From Croceibacterium salegens (GTDB lineage: Bacteria > Pseudomonadota > Alphaproteobacteria > Sphingomonadales > Sphingomonadaceae), in the NCBI RefSeq assembly GCF_009827435.1, contig NZ_WTYM01000052.1, forward strand, positions 124,001-188,000: DNA of 64,000 bases. Reading direction: 5' to 3'. The position numbers were made by a program, and so were the translations under genes. Below are positions 44,655 to 52,692 of the stretch, piece after piece (positions within the stretch are counted from its first letter, which is position 1; each line of letters opens with the position of its first letter). Below the pieces are notes generated by a model. The model was not told where the DNA came from and made no database searches. It worked only from the letters and a program-made list of their open reading frames with translations.

Positions 44655-44842
44655 GATGTTTCCGACGGAGTTTAAAGGGATGGCGGCGGCCTATGAGACC
44701 TATGCAATCGAAGCAAGGTCCATTTTGGCCGATATCTGAAGTTGCCCGCGGAAAGCCCAAGCTGCATCTGTTGGACATTGTTTGGATTTCGATTTAACCG
44801 ACTGCACATTTCGCCGATCGGCGATCAGCAGCCGAGAAATTA
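44655..44842. promoter_or_regulatory. Divergent AT-richer promoter region
   Basis: 188 bases between divergent sugar-nucleotide genes, poorer in GC than the surroundings. TTGGAC at 44771 with TTAACC 17 bases later is a possible sigma-70-like pair for the plus-strand operon. No operator or riboswitch structure was recognised. Confidence 0.3.
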
Positions 44843-45874
44843 ATGCCACTTCAATCCGTTCTTATCACCGGGGGTACCGGATCATTCGGCAAAACGATGT
44901 TAAGAGCTTTGCTCGCTGATGGTGTGCCCGAGATTCGCATCCTAAGCCGTGACGAGGAGAAGCAAGACGCATTGCGAAACGAGTTGCGAGATCCGAGGGT
45001 CAAGTATTACATCGGCGATGTTCGCGATCGTAGCAGCGTTGATCGTGCGATGGCAGGGAACGAGGCGGTATTTCATGCCGCGGCGCTTAAGCAGGTTCCG
45101 TCGTGCGAATTCTTCCCGGTTGAAGCCGTGCGAACCAACATTCTCGGTTCGGAGAACGTAATACGATCAGCTATTGATGCCGGGGTTCGAAGTCTCGTTT
45201 GCCTCTCCACGGACAAGGCGGTGCATGCAATCAACGCCATGGGAATGTCCAAAGCGATGATGGAAAAACACGCTCAGGCCGCGGCGCGGGAGATCGGCCA
45301 GAGTGGACGGACCACCATTTCTTGTGTCCGCTATGGCAACGTGATGTACTCGCGCGGCAGCGTGATCCCGCTGTTCGTGAAGCAGATTAAGGAAGGCCTG
45401 CCGATCACCGTCACAGAGCCGAAAATGACTCGGTTCCTGATGCCGCTGCGCGACAGCGTGTCACTTGTCCGCTTCGCCTTTGACCACGCGCGACAGGGCG
45501 ACCTGTTCATCCGCAAGGCGCCGGCTTCGACCATCGCCGACCTCGTCACCGCGTTGCTCGAACTTTTCGAAGTGCCCGGCCACGAGGTGAAGGTCATCGG
45601 CTGGCGTCACGCGGAGAAGTTATACGAGACGCTCGCTACCAAGCAGGAACTGGCGACGGCCGAGGACATGGGCGAATACTGGCGACTCCAGCTCGACGAG
45701 CGAGATCTCAACTACAGCGCTTATTTTATCGAGGGCGATACGGAGCACCGGCTCGACGACGACTTCCACTCGCACAACGCAAGGTTGCTGGACGTGGCGG
45801 CCACGAAGGCGCTTCTGCTTTCGCTTCCGGAAATACAGGCAGAACTGGCTGTCTGGAGGGGCGCCCGCCCGTGA
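44843..45874 (+). CDS. UDP-GlcNAc 4,6-dehydratase/5-epimerase (FnlA/WbjB/CapE family)
   Basis: 343 residues. VLITGGTGSFGKTMLRALLADG, GDVRDRSSVDRAMAGNEAVFHAAALKQV (by ends) and CLSTDKAVHAINAMGMSKAMMEK form the SDR core. The usual YxxxK Tyr reads M here, as in CapE/FnlA/WbjB enzymes, which use the MSK form. It converts UDP-GlcNAc to a 4-keto-6-deoxy-L-sugar. The reductase (45871) and 2-epimerase (46780) that follow complete an L-sugar pathway. The start has no obvious strong ribosome site (GAGAAATTA precedes ATG). Confidence 0.88.
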   Translation: MPLQSVLITGGTGSFGKTMLRALLADGVPEIRILSRDEEKQDALRNELRDPRVKYYIGDVRDRSSVDRAMAGNEAVFHAAALKQVPSCEFFPVEAVRTNILGSENVIRSAIDAGVRSLVCLSTDKAVHAINAMGMSKAMMEKHAQAAAREIGQSGRTTISCVRYGNVMYSRGSVIPLFVKQIKEGLPITVTEPKMTRFLMPLRDSVSLVRFAFDHARQGDLFIRKAPASTIADLVTALLELFEVPGHEVKVIGWRHAEKLYETLATKQELATAEDMGEYWRLQLDERDLNYSAYFIEGDTEHRLDDDFHSHNARLLDVAATKALLLSLPEIQAELAVWRGARP

Positions 45875-46773
45875 GTCGGATCCTCGTCGTGGGGGGCGAT
45901 GGAATGATCGGGTTCGGTCTCTGGTCCTATTTCCGCGCCTCGGGTGTTCACGAGGCCGTTGCGAGTGCGCGCAGTACAAGGGATGCAGCCGCCTTCCGCC
46001 GGTTCGGCGACGGCCTGCTCTACATTAGTGGCCACCTCGCCACCGACGGTGAGATCGACGCGCTATTCGCGGCGACCAGCCCCGACGTGGTCGTGAACTG
46101 TGCTGGTGTGACGTTCCATACCGAGCAAGGGATGGACCCGCTCGTTGCGATCCCGGCTAACGCGGTTCTTCCCCACAGGCTCCACGCTGCAGCGCGGCGC
46201 ATTGGCGCCCGCTTGATTCATATCACGACCGATTGCGTCTACAAGGGTGACCGAGGTCACTATTCCGAGGGCGACGAGCCGGACGCGCCGGGGCTGTACG
46301 GACGGAGCAAGGTTCTGGGTGAAATCGCCGATGCTGACGATGCGTTGACGATACGCACCTCGACTGTCGGTTTCGAGCTATCTAGCGCGCGCGGACTTCT
46401 GGGCTGGTTCCTGGCCCAGCAGGGAAAGCTAAAGGGTTTCACGCGCGCCTATTTCAGCGGCCTTGCCACACCCGAATTGGGCCGGGCCATCGAGCGATAC
46501 GTGCTCACCGATCAATCGCTCTGCGGCCTCTACCATGTCGCCGGTCCGAAGATATCCAAGTTCGAGCTCTTGACGTTGTTCAAGGAGGCCTTCGGAAGCA
46601 CGGTCGAGATCGTTTCCGACGACGAGCTGGCAATCGACCGCTCGCTTGACGGTTCGAAATTCAGCTCAAAGACTGGTTATGCCGCGCCAAGCTGGGAAGA
46701 CATGGTCGCCCAGATCGTTGATTTCGCTCCCTCCTATCCAGAGAGCGCCGCAACTTCTTGCCAAAGAGGATAA
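45871..46773 (+). CDS. RmlD-like SDR reductase (WbvR-like)
   Basis: 300 residues from GTG, overlapping the previous TGA. ILVVGGDGMIGFGLWSYFR binds NAD(P), HITTDCVYKGDRGHYSE is the RmlD SDR signature, and LYGRSKVLGEIA holds YxxxK. FnlB/CapF enzymes are longer and carry a cupin domain, which is absent. The RmlD-like length and motifs match WbvR, which with dehydratase and 2-epimerase partners makes UDP-L-QuiNAc in Vibrio. So I infer UDP-L-RhaNAc/UDP-L-QuiNAc rather than UDP-L-FucNAc, with moderate confidence. Confidence 0.8.
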   Translation: MSRILVVGGDGMIGFGLWSYFRASGVHEAVASARSTRDAAAFRRFGDGLLYISGHLATDGEIDALFAATSPDVVVNCAGVTFHTEQGMDPLVAIPANAVLPHRLHAAARRIGARLIHITTDCVYKGDRGHYSEGDEPDAPGLYGRSKVLGEIADADDALTIRTSTVGFELSSARGLLGWFLAQQGKLKGFTRAYFSGLATPELGRAIERYVLTDQSLCGLYHVAGPKISKFELLTLFKEAFGSTVEIVSDDELAIDRSLDGSKFSSKTGYAAPSWEDMVAQIVDFAPSYPESAATSCQRG

Positions 46774-46779
46774 ATTTTC

Positions 46780-47928
46780 ATGCTCAAGGTCGTTACCATT
46801 GTCGGCACCCGCCCCGAGATCATTCGCCTCGCAACGACGATCGAACTGCTCGACAAGTATACCGATCACACGTTAGTCCACACCGGTCAGAATTATGATT
46901 ACGAGCTCAACGAGGTGTTTTTCGAGGAACTCGGCGTGCGCAAGCCAGACATCTTCCTGGGCATCGACACAAGTTCGCTCGGCACTGTCATCGGCAACGT
47001 CATCATCGAGTCCGAGAAGGTCTTCCGCGAGGTGCGTCCCGACGCTCTCGTCCTGCTCGGCGACACCAACAGCGCGCTATCGGCGATCATGGCCAAGCGC
47101 ATGAAGATCCCGATTTACCACATGGAAGCGGGCAACCGCAGCTTCGACCGCAACGTGCCGGAGGAAACCAATCGCCGGATGGTCGATCACATTTCCGATT
47201 TCAACTTGCCTTATACCGAGCATGCCCGGCGCAACCTGCTCGACGAAGGTATCCATCCCCGTCGCCTCTACATCACCGGATCCCCTTTGGCCGAACTAAT
47301 CGCGAAATTCCGCGACAAGATCGAGGGCTCGGATGTACTCGAGCGACTGGAACTCGAATCCGGCAAGTACTTCATCGTGTCGCTTCACCGTGAGGAGAAC
47401 GTCGACAGCAACGAGCGCTTGAGGTCGCTCATCTCAACGCTCAATCACCTTGCCAGTCACTACGACATGCCGATTATCGTCTCGACCCACCCGCGCACAC
47501 GCAATCGCCTCGACAAAATGGGCGGCGTCGAGCTCGATCGTCGCGTTCGCGACATGAAGCCGTTCGGTTACTACGACTACAACAAGCTGCAGATGAACGC
47601 CTATTGCGCTCTCTCCGACAGCGGCACGATCGCCGAAGAAAGCGCAATGCTCGATTTCCCGGCCGTGTCGCCGCGCGACGCGATTGAGCGTCCTGAGGCG
47701 ATCGACACCGGCAATATCGTCTTCACCGGGCTCGATCGCGACGCCATCGTCGAATCGATCGAGGCAGTCGTGGCGATCCATCGGGAGCGCAAGGACTTCG
47801 GACTGCCCTCACCTATGCCGGAGGCTTATGACATGCCCAACTCTGCCGAGCGTGTGGTCAAGCTTATCCTTGGGACGGCAAGGCTTTCGAACCAGTGGGA
47901 CGGAATTCGGACGCATGACCACGTCTGA
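46780..47928 (+). CDS. UDP-GlcNAc 2-epimerase family, FnlC/WbvD branch
   Basis: 382 residues, six bases after the reductase stop. VVTIVGTRPEIIRLATTIELLDKYTDHTLVHTGQN (by ends), HMEAGNRSFDRNVPEETNRRMVDHISDFNLPYTEHA (by ends) and SDSGTIAEESAMLDFPAV are typical of FnlC/WbjD/CapG/WbvD, not of the WecB epimerase at 39.6 kb. It should epimerise C2 of the UDP-6-deoxy-L-hexosamine. It overlaps the glycosyltransferase by 14 bases, so the sugar's donor enzyme and a user are translated together. Confidence 0.86.
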   Translation: MLKVVTIVGTRPEIIRLATTIELLDKYTDHTLVHTGQNYDYELNEVFFEELGVRKPDIFLGIDTSSLGTVIGNVIIESEKVFREVRPDALVLLGDTNSALSAIMAKRMKIPIYHMEAGNRSFDRNVPEETNRRMVDHISDFNLPYTEHARRNLLDEGIHPRRLYITGSPLAELIAKFRDKIEGSDVLERLELESGKYFIVSLHREENVDSNERLRSLISTLNHLASHYDMPIIVSTHPRTRNRLDKMGGVELDRRVRDMKPFGYYDYNKLQMNAYCALSDSGTIAEESAMLDFPAVSPRDAIERPEAIDTGNIVFTGLDRDAIVESIEAVVAIHRERKDFGLPSPMPEAYDMPNSAERVVKLILGTARLSNQWDGIRTHDHV

Positions 47929-49186
47929 ACTGCCGACCGTCGTTTATCTCGGCAATTTTGAACTTCCAGATCGCAACGCTGCGGCACTTCGCGTCCGCGG
48001 CAATGCGCGAATCTTTCGCGACCTCGGGTATCGCGTGGTTCTGGTCGGGGTTTCCCGCGATACTGCCGGAGAAGACCTCTCCTCCTCCTCCTGCGAAAGC
48101 GGGGACCAAGGGATTGAAGCTTGGGCGATGGCCTATCCGTCGGGTACCGGCGAGTGGATGCGCCGAATCACTTCGATTCGCCCCTTGATAGAAGTCGTCG
48201 AGAGAGCAGATATCAGCCGGCTTGCGCTCGTCATATGCTATAATTATCCGGCCGTCGCTCAACTTCGCATCGCCCACGCAGCGCGTCGGCTCGGCGCGAA
48301 GGCCGTAGCCGACGTAACTGAATGGTACGGCCGCGTTCCCGGTAGGTCGCCGGCCTGCTTGGTCAAGAACATCGATACGCTGCTGCGGATGTACTTAGTC
48401 AATCCGGCAATGGAGGGCCTGATCACGACCAGTTCCTTCATGAGCGATTATTACCAGCCGACCGGCCTACCGATCGTCGAGATTCCGACGCTCCAGAGGG
48501 GCGATCCTGGACCGCCTCGCGCATCGACCGGCAGCGCAGCAAAGAAACTGTTCTTCGCCGGTTCGGGTTTCGACCCGGCTCTTGTCACTCAGGGCCGGGA
48601 AGGGCTCAAGGACAGGCTCGACTGGGTCCTCGAGCTGCTATTTGCCGCGGCGAAGCTGGGTGCGGTTTTCGAAATGGACCTATTTGGTGTGACACGCGAG
48701 AACTATCTTGCCATAGTTCCGGAGCACGCCGATTTGATTGCAGGACTGGGCGACGCCCTGCGGTTCCGTGGCCGCGTGCCACACGCGGACCTGCTCGACA
48801 CTCTTAGGAGGGCGGACTTCTCGATTTTCATGCGGCAGACGACCCGTGTAACTCTAGCCGGATTCCCGACGAAATTCTCCGAGTCGGTGGCATACGGCAC
48901 GCCGGCGATCACCAATCCGATGCCCAGCCTGACGAACTATTTGATCGAGGGCGAGACGGGGTTCACGGTTGACCCGTCTGATCCGGGCGCGGCAGCGCGA
49001 CATCTGACCGAAATATTGTCGATGCCGGCGGGCGAAGTCGCGGCGATGAAGCAGGCCTGCGCCCGATCATCGCAGTTCGACTATGCCACCTTTGTCGAGC
49101 CGGTCGCTGACTGGCTCGCCGAGCTTGGCCTTGATGCCGCCCGGCGAAGGGCGAGTGCGAATTGTCGCCCCATGAAAACCGTGTAA
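47915..49186 (+). CDS. Glycosyltransferase of the polysaccharide locus, GT4-like
   Basis: 423 residues from ATG inside the end of the epimerase gene. VVYLGNFELPDRNAAALRVRGNA, RGRVPHADLLDTLRRADF and SESVAYGTPAITNP fit a GT4-like fold, with the second Glu region in SESVAYGTP. DVTEWYGRVPG is a recognisable segment of this subgroup. Residues 56-70 (SSSSCESGDQGIEAW) are encoded by a REP-like palindrome (48082-48126), so this loop may be an insertion. The substrate cannot be read; its neighbours suggest the L-deoxysugar as donor. Confidence 0.83.
   Translation: MTTSELPTVVYLGNFELPDRNAAALRVRGNARIFRDLGYRVVLVGVSRDTAGEDLSSSSCESGDQGIEAWAMAYPSGTGEWMRRITSIRPLIEVVERADISRLALVICYNYPAVAQLRIAHAARRLGAKAVADVTEWYGRVPGRSPACLVKNIDTLLRMYLVNPAMEGLITTSSFMSDYYQPTGLPIVEIPTLQRGDPGPPRASTGSAAKKLFFAGSGFDPALVTQGREGLKDRLDWVLELLFAAAKLGAVFEMDLFGVTRENYLAIVPEHADLIAGLGDALRFRGRVPHADLLDTLRRADFSIFMRQTTRVTLAGFPTKFSESVAYGTPAITNPMPSLTNYLIEGETGFTVDPSDPGAAARHLTEILSMPAGEVAAMKQACARSSQFDYATFVEPVADWLAELGLDAARRRASANCRPMKTV
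48082..48126. repeat. REP-like palindrome inside the glycosyltransferase gene
   Basis: CTCCTGCGAAAGCGGGGACC (48088-48107) with CCAAGG-N-AGCTTGG right after it reproduces the two-part form of a palindrome that, from memory, is common between alphaproteobacterial genes (CGAAAGCGGGGACC plus an inner stem). It is in frame with the coding sequence and gives a Ser/Cys/Gly-rich stretch. Confidence 0.55.
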
Positions 49187-49241
49187 GGGGAACCGCGAAC
49201 TGGGGGCCTTGGCGTCCTGTCGCAATTGGGTTGTGGTAAGA

Positions 49242-49784
49242 ATGCTTTATCGCCTTGGACGCATGCTCAGCCTGCCATGGAGGCTCGTTCTGGCGCGAGT
49301 TTTTCCGGTGCGGTATGCAAAGGTGATCGGCGTCAACTTGAAAGGCGATGTGACAATCTATGGCAGCGCTCTGAACATGTTCAGCGCGGAACCTTACATG
49401 GTGACGTTGGGGAACAACGTGTTTATCAGTGTAGGGGTTCGCTTCGTCTGCCACGACGGCAGCACACTGCCATTCCGCAAGCATTACCCGAGCCTCGACA
49501 TCGCCGCTCCGATAATTGTGGGCGACAATGTGTTCATCGGCGCAGGGGCGTTGATCCTCAAGGGGGTGGCGATCGGTAACGATTGCATTGTCGGAGCCAA
49601 CAGCGTCGTGACGAAGGACGTTCCATCCGGTCATATCGTTGCCGGAAACCCAGCGAAGATCATCAAAACTACCGCAGAATGGCTCGAATCGGCTCGCCTG
49701 CGGTCACTTGAAATCGGTCATCTCCATGGCGAAAAGAAACACAGGGAATACAAGCGAATTTTCGGTGTAGGGAAGACGACGTGA
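49242..49784 (+). CDS. Hexapeptide-repeat acyltransferase (maltose/CatB-like)
   Basis: 180 residues from ATG (MLYRLGRMLSLPWR); a TTG at 49209 is an alternative. The left-handed beta-helix has LGNNVFISVGVRFVCHDGST, IIVGDNVFIGAGALILKGVAIGNDCIVGANSVVTKDVPSG (by ends) and VAGNPAKIIK. A His in CHDGS is placed as in catalytic members. It should O-acetylate a sugar of the locus, with acetyl-CoA as donor, cytoplasmic or at the membrane. It overlaps the polymerase-like gene by four bases. Confidence 0.85.
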   Translation: MLYRLGRMLSLPWRLVLARVFPVRYAKVIGVNLKGDVTIYGSALNMFSAEPYMVTLGNNVFISVGVRFVCHDGSTLPFRKHYPSLDIAAPIIVGDNVFIGAGALILKGVAIGNDCIVGANSVVTKDVPSGHIVAGNPAKIIKTTAEWLESARLRSLEIGHLHGEKKHREYKRIFGVGKTT

Positions 49785-51094
49785 ATTCACCAATGCGCAA
49801 TGGGCCGCTCTACTCGGTGCTCTGCTACGTCGGATTCACCTTCGCTCTGATAGTGTTCGGCCCGATCACCTACTACGGCTTTGATCCGTTCTTGACGGGA
49901 TTGTTCCTGTTCGCGATAATGATTTCGATTGCCGTCGGGTACATGATCGGCAACGCCAGCTATGACATGAGGGCTAGAAGTCGGCGGCTGGCCAGCGGGA
50001 AGCCGTTCAACATTGTGCCGTTATTCTATGTTTGCCTGGGCCTGGCCTTGCTCGGCCTTGGGGCATCTGTGGCCCAGGCTATGCTAACCAACACGTTGAA
50101 CCTTTCGCCGAGCGAAATCGGCCAGTCCTACATCGACACGTATCAAGATTATGACCGAAATTCTGGCGATTATAGCCTGACATTCGTAATATATTCTCTG
50201 ACACTGGCGCCGTCGTTCATCGCAACAGTCTGGGGCCTGTTTTACTACAAGGACCTGTCGTTCGTTGCGCGGCTCGCAGTCGTCGCCCTGGTGCTTGGCA
50301 ATCTGGCCTTCTATGTCATCGGATCGGGCAAGCAGAAACAGCTCGGCGACACGATCATCTACCTGATTGCGATCGGAAGCATATGGTATGCGCGCAGCGG
50401 CCGCGCGGTGAACATCAAGCTGTTGCTGCCCTCGGTCGTGCTCACGCCGTTCGTGCTCTATGCCTTCATCTACATCCTCAGCCAGCGCTACAGCGCGATG
50501 TCGGTTGACGCGCTGAATATCAACGTCAAGGCAAACTACCTGCAGTCGTACAATCTCGACCATCCGGTGTTCAAACTGTTCGGATACGATGCGGGCTTTG
50601 GCATGTCGATGCTGGCGGGCTACCTTTCACAGGGATATTTCGGACTGTCGCTGGCGCTCCATTCAGGTTGGACCTGGTCCTACATGATCGGTTTCTCCTA
50701 TTCGCTCACTGTTATAGCCAATCGCGTGTTCGACCTGCCTTGGGTCATCGACCGGACCTACCCCTACATCGTCGGCCGGGAGACGGGCTGGGCCGAATCG
50801 AAGTGGCACTCGACCTTTGCTAGCTGGGCCTCCGATTTCACCTTTCCCGGGACTGTGATCCTGTTCGGCTTCTTCGCTTTCGTGATGGCACGGGCGTGGC
50901 GCGAGAGCGTCGATTTCGAAAATCCCTTCGCCATCCTGCTGTTCACTCTCATGACCTTCGGTGCCTTCTTCATCCCGGCAAACAACCAGTTGTTCATTTC
51001 GCCGGGCAGCCTGGCCAATGTCATCGTCGTCGTGGTGCTGTACCTGCTGTTCCACTGGCGTTTCAATGTGGTCAGACGACCGGCACGGTCGTGA
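49781..51094 (+). CDS. Polysaccharide repeat-unit polymerase-like membrane protein (Wzy candidate)
   Basis: 437 residues, GTG start overlapping the previous stop. About eleven hydrophobic segments with a large polar loop around 290-350 (RTYPYIVGRETGWAESKWHSTFASW, by ends) resemble O-antigen polymerase proteins, whose sequence conservation is low. It lies between an acyltransferase and a flippase gene and overlaps the latter, the expected place for Wzy. The call rests on topology and context rather than motifs. A second protein with the ligase/polymerase fold is at 61.9 kb. Confidence 0.75.
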   Translation: MNSPMRNGPLYSVLCYVGFTFALIVFGPITYYGFDPFLTGLFLFAIMISIAVGYMIGNASYDMRARSRRLASGKPFNIVPLFYVCLGLALLGLGASVAQAMLTNTLNLSPSEIGQSYIDTYQDYDRNSGDYSLTFVIYSLTLAPSFIATVWGLFYYKDLSFVARLAVVALVLGNLAFYVIGSGKQKQLGDTIIYLIAIGSIWYARSGRAVNIKLLLPSVVLTPFVLYAFIYILSQRYSAMSVDALNINVKANYLQSYNLDHPVFKLFGYDAGFGMSMLAGYLSQGYFGLSLALHSGWTWSYMIGFSYSLTVIANRVFDLPWVIDRTYPYIVGRETGWAESKWHSTFASWASDFTFPGTVILFGFFAFVMARAWRESVDFENPFAILLFTLMTFGAFFIPANNQLFISPGSLANVIVVVVLYLLFHWRFNVVRRPARS

Positions 51095-52692
51095 AAAACA
51101 GCAAAAAGGTGACGGGGCCAGGGACCGGGCGCAGCTCGGTGTTGGTTATGGTCGGCGGCAGCATTCTGCTGACGCTCGCCGGGAAACTCGGCGCCCTATT
51201 CAGGGACGTGGTGTTGGCAACCGGTTTCGGAGCGGGGACTGCGACAGACGCCTACTTTGTCGCCAATATCGTGCCCGGCCTGGCTTGGGCGGCGTTCTAT
51301 GCGACGATCGTGGCCGTCTTCCTGCCGATCTATCTTTCAGAGCGCGAGAACAGCGCATTGCACGGACAGCGCATCGCGATCGAAGCCGTTCGCATCTACA
51401 CTTTCTCCGGGCTTGTCGTGATGCTCGCCACCTGGGTCCTCGCCGAGCCGATCGTCGCGATCACGGCGCCCGATGCAGCGCCCGAAGTGCGCATCCTGGC
51501 CGTCCGGCTGATCTTCATCATGACGCTCTCGTTCGCAGTGACCGGTTATGTTGGAGTGCAAAATGCACTGCAGCAGGCGAACGGCGCCTATCTCTGGCCG
51601 CTCACCGTACCAGTGATCAACAACGGTCTGACCATCTTTGCCATCCTCATCGCCGCGCGGTTCGACAATATTGCCATAGCCGTCGGCGGTGCGACCCTGG
51701 GCTGGCTCGTGCAGGCGCCCCTACAGCGCTGGCAAACGCGCCGGTTCTATCCGCGCGCCTTCGGTTTCGGGGTGCGGCTCAAGACGCTGCGACGCATCTC
51801 GTTGCTGTCGTGGCCGGTGATGGTCGGCATCGTCCTCGATCAGGCGAACATCTACATCGGCGTGGCGATCGCCAGCCGTTTCGGCGAGGGCGCCGTCAGC
51901 TACATCAGCTATTCAAGCCGGCTCACCCTGTTCATCGGCAATCTCGTTTCCTGGCTTGTCGCCTACTTCCTGTTTCCGCGCATCGCCGCGAGCGCGGCGC
52001 GAAAGTGCGATAAGGATGCCGGCAAGACGCTGGGGCTGGGCGTGACATTGATCGTTGGACTTACCGTCCCGCTGCTCGGCGTCGCGGTGGTCTACGGGAC
52101 AGATATCATTCGGCTGGTCTATGGTCGCGGCGCCTTCGTCGAGGCATCGGTCGTGGCGACTGCCGCGGTCTTTGTGCCGCACGTCTTCGGGACCGTGTTC
52201 ATGGGGGTGCGCGAAATACTCAACCGGGCCTTCTTCTCCTATCAGCGTACAAGCGTGCCGATGGCTATCGGGGCGCTTGCCGCGGGAATCAACCTCTTGG
52301 CGGGCGTTGCCCTTTCGGCTCGTTTCGGATTGCCTGGCATCGCCATGGGCACGACCATTTCGGCGACCGTATTCGTCGTCCTGCAAGTGACGGTCATCGC
52401 GCGCTGGAAACCCGAGCTGATCGATCGTGCGGCGATGCGCCACGTCGTTGCGTTATTCGCGGCAGGGATTGCCGGCACCGTTGCGGGCGTGGTCGTCGCT
52501 CGGATTGCCGCCGAATGGTTCTTCCTCGCTCGCCTGCTCTCCGGCTCGGCGATCGTTGGGCTCACCTACATTGGTACAGTTTGGCTCGCCGACCGCTTAT
52601 TCTCGCTCGGGATCGTCGCTTCCATGCTGCGCGTCAAAGACTCCAATAGGTCAGATCATGCCGCAGTGCCGCTGGATCCAGAAACGATTTGA
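51091..52692 (+). CDS. MurJ/MviN-like lipid-linked sugar flippase (Wzx candidate)
   Basis: 533 residues, GTG overlapping the previous stop. Fourteen or so transmembrane segments; GFGAGTATDAYFVANIVPG and GRGAFVEASVVATA are MurJ-like. Here it probably flips the lipid-linked repeat unit rather than lipid II. The last 20 residues (RVKDSNRSDHAAVPLDPETI) are encoded by the 3' end of the opposite-strand dehydrogenase gene: the two coding sequences overlap tail to tail by 59 bases. This makes the C-terminus look acquired by read-through after a rearrangement. Confidence 0.85.
   Translation: MKNSKKVTGPGTGRSSVLVMVGGSILLTLAGKLGALFRDVVLATGFGAGTATDAYFVANIVPGLAWAAFYATIVAVFLPIYLSERENSALHGQRIAIEAVRIYTFSGLVVMLATWVLAEPIVAITAPDAAPEVRILAVRLIFIMTLSFAVTGYVGVQNALQQANGAYLWPLTVPVINNGLTIFAILIAARFDNIAIAVGGATLGWLVQAPLQRWQTRRFYPRAFGFGVRLKTLRRISLLSWPVMVGIVLDQANIYIGVAIASRFGEGAVSYISYSSRLTLFIGNLVSWLVAYFLFPRIAASAARKCDKDAGKTLGLGVTLIVGLTVPLLGVAVVYGTDIIRLVYGRGAFVEASVVATAAVFVPHVFGTVFMGVREILNRAFFSYQRTSVPMAIGALAAGINLLAGVALSARFGLPGIAMGTTISATVFVVLQVTVIARWKPELIDRAAMRHVVALFAAGIAGTVAGVVVARIAAEWFFLARLLSGSAIVGLTYIGTVWLADRLFSLGIVASMLRVKDSNRSDHAAVPLDPETI

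Noticed and set aside
44843-47928. Assignment of the L-sugar module to UDP-L-FucNAc (FnlABC)
   Set aside because: The middle gene lacks the C-terminal cupin domain and is RmlD-like, so UDP-L-QuiNAc or a relative fits better; not excluded.
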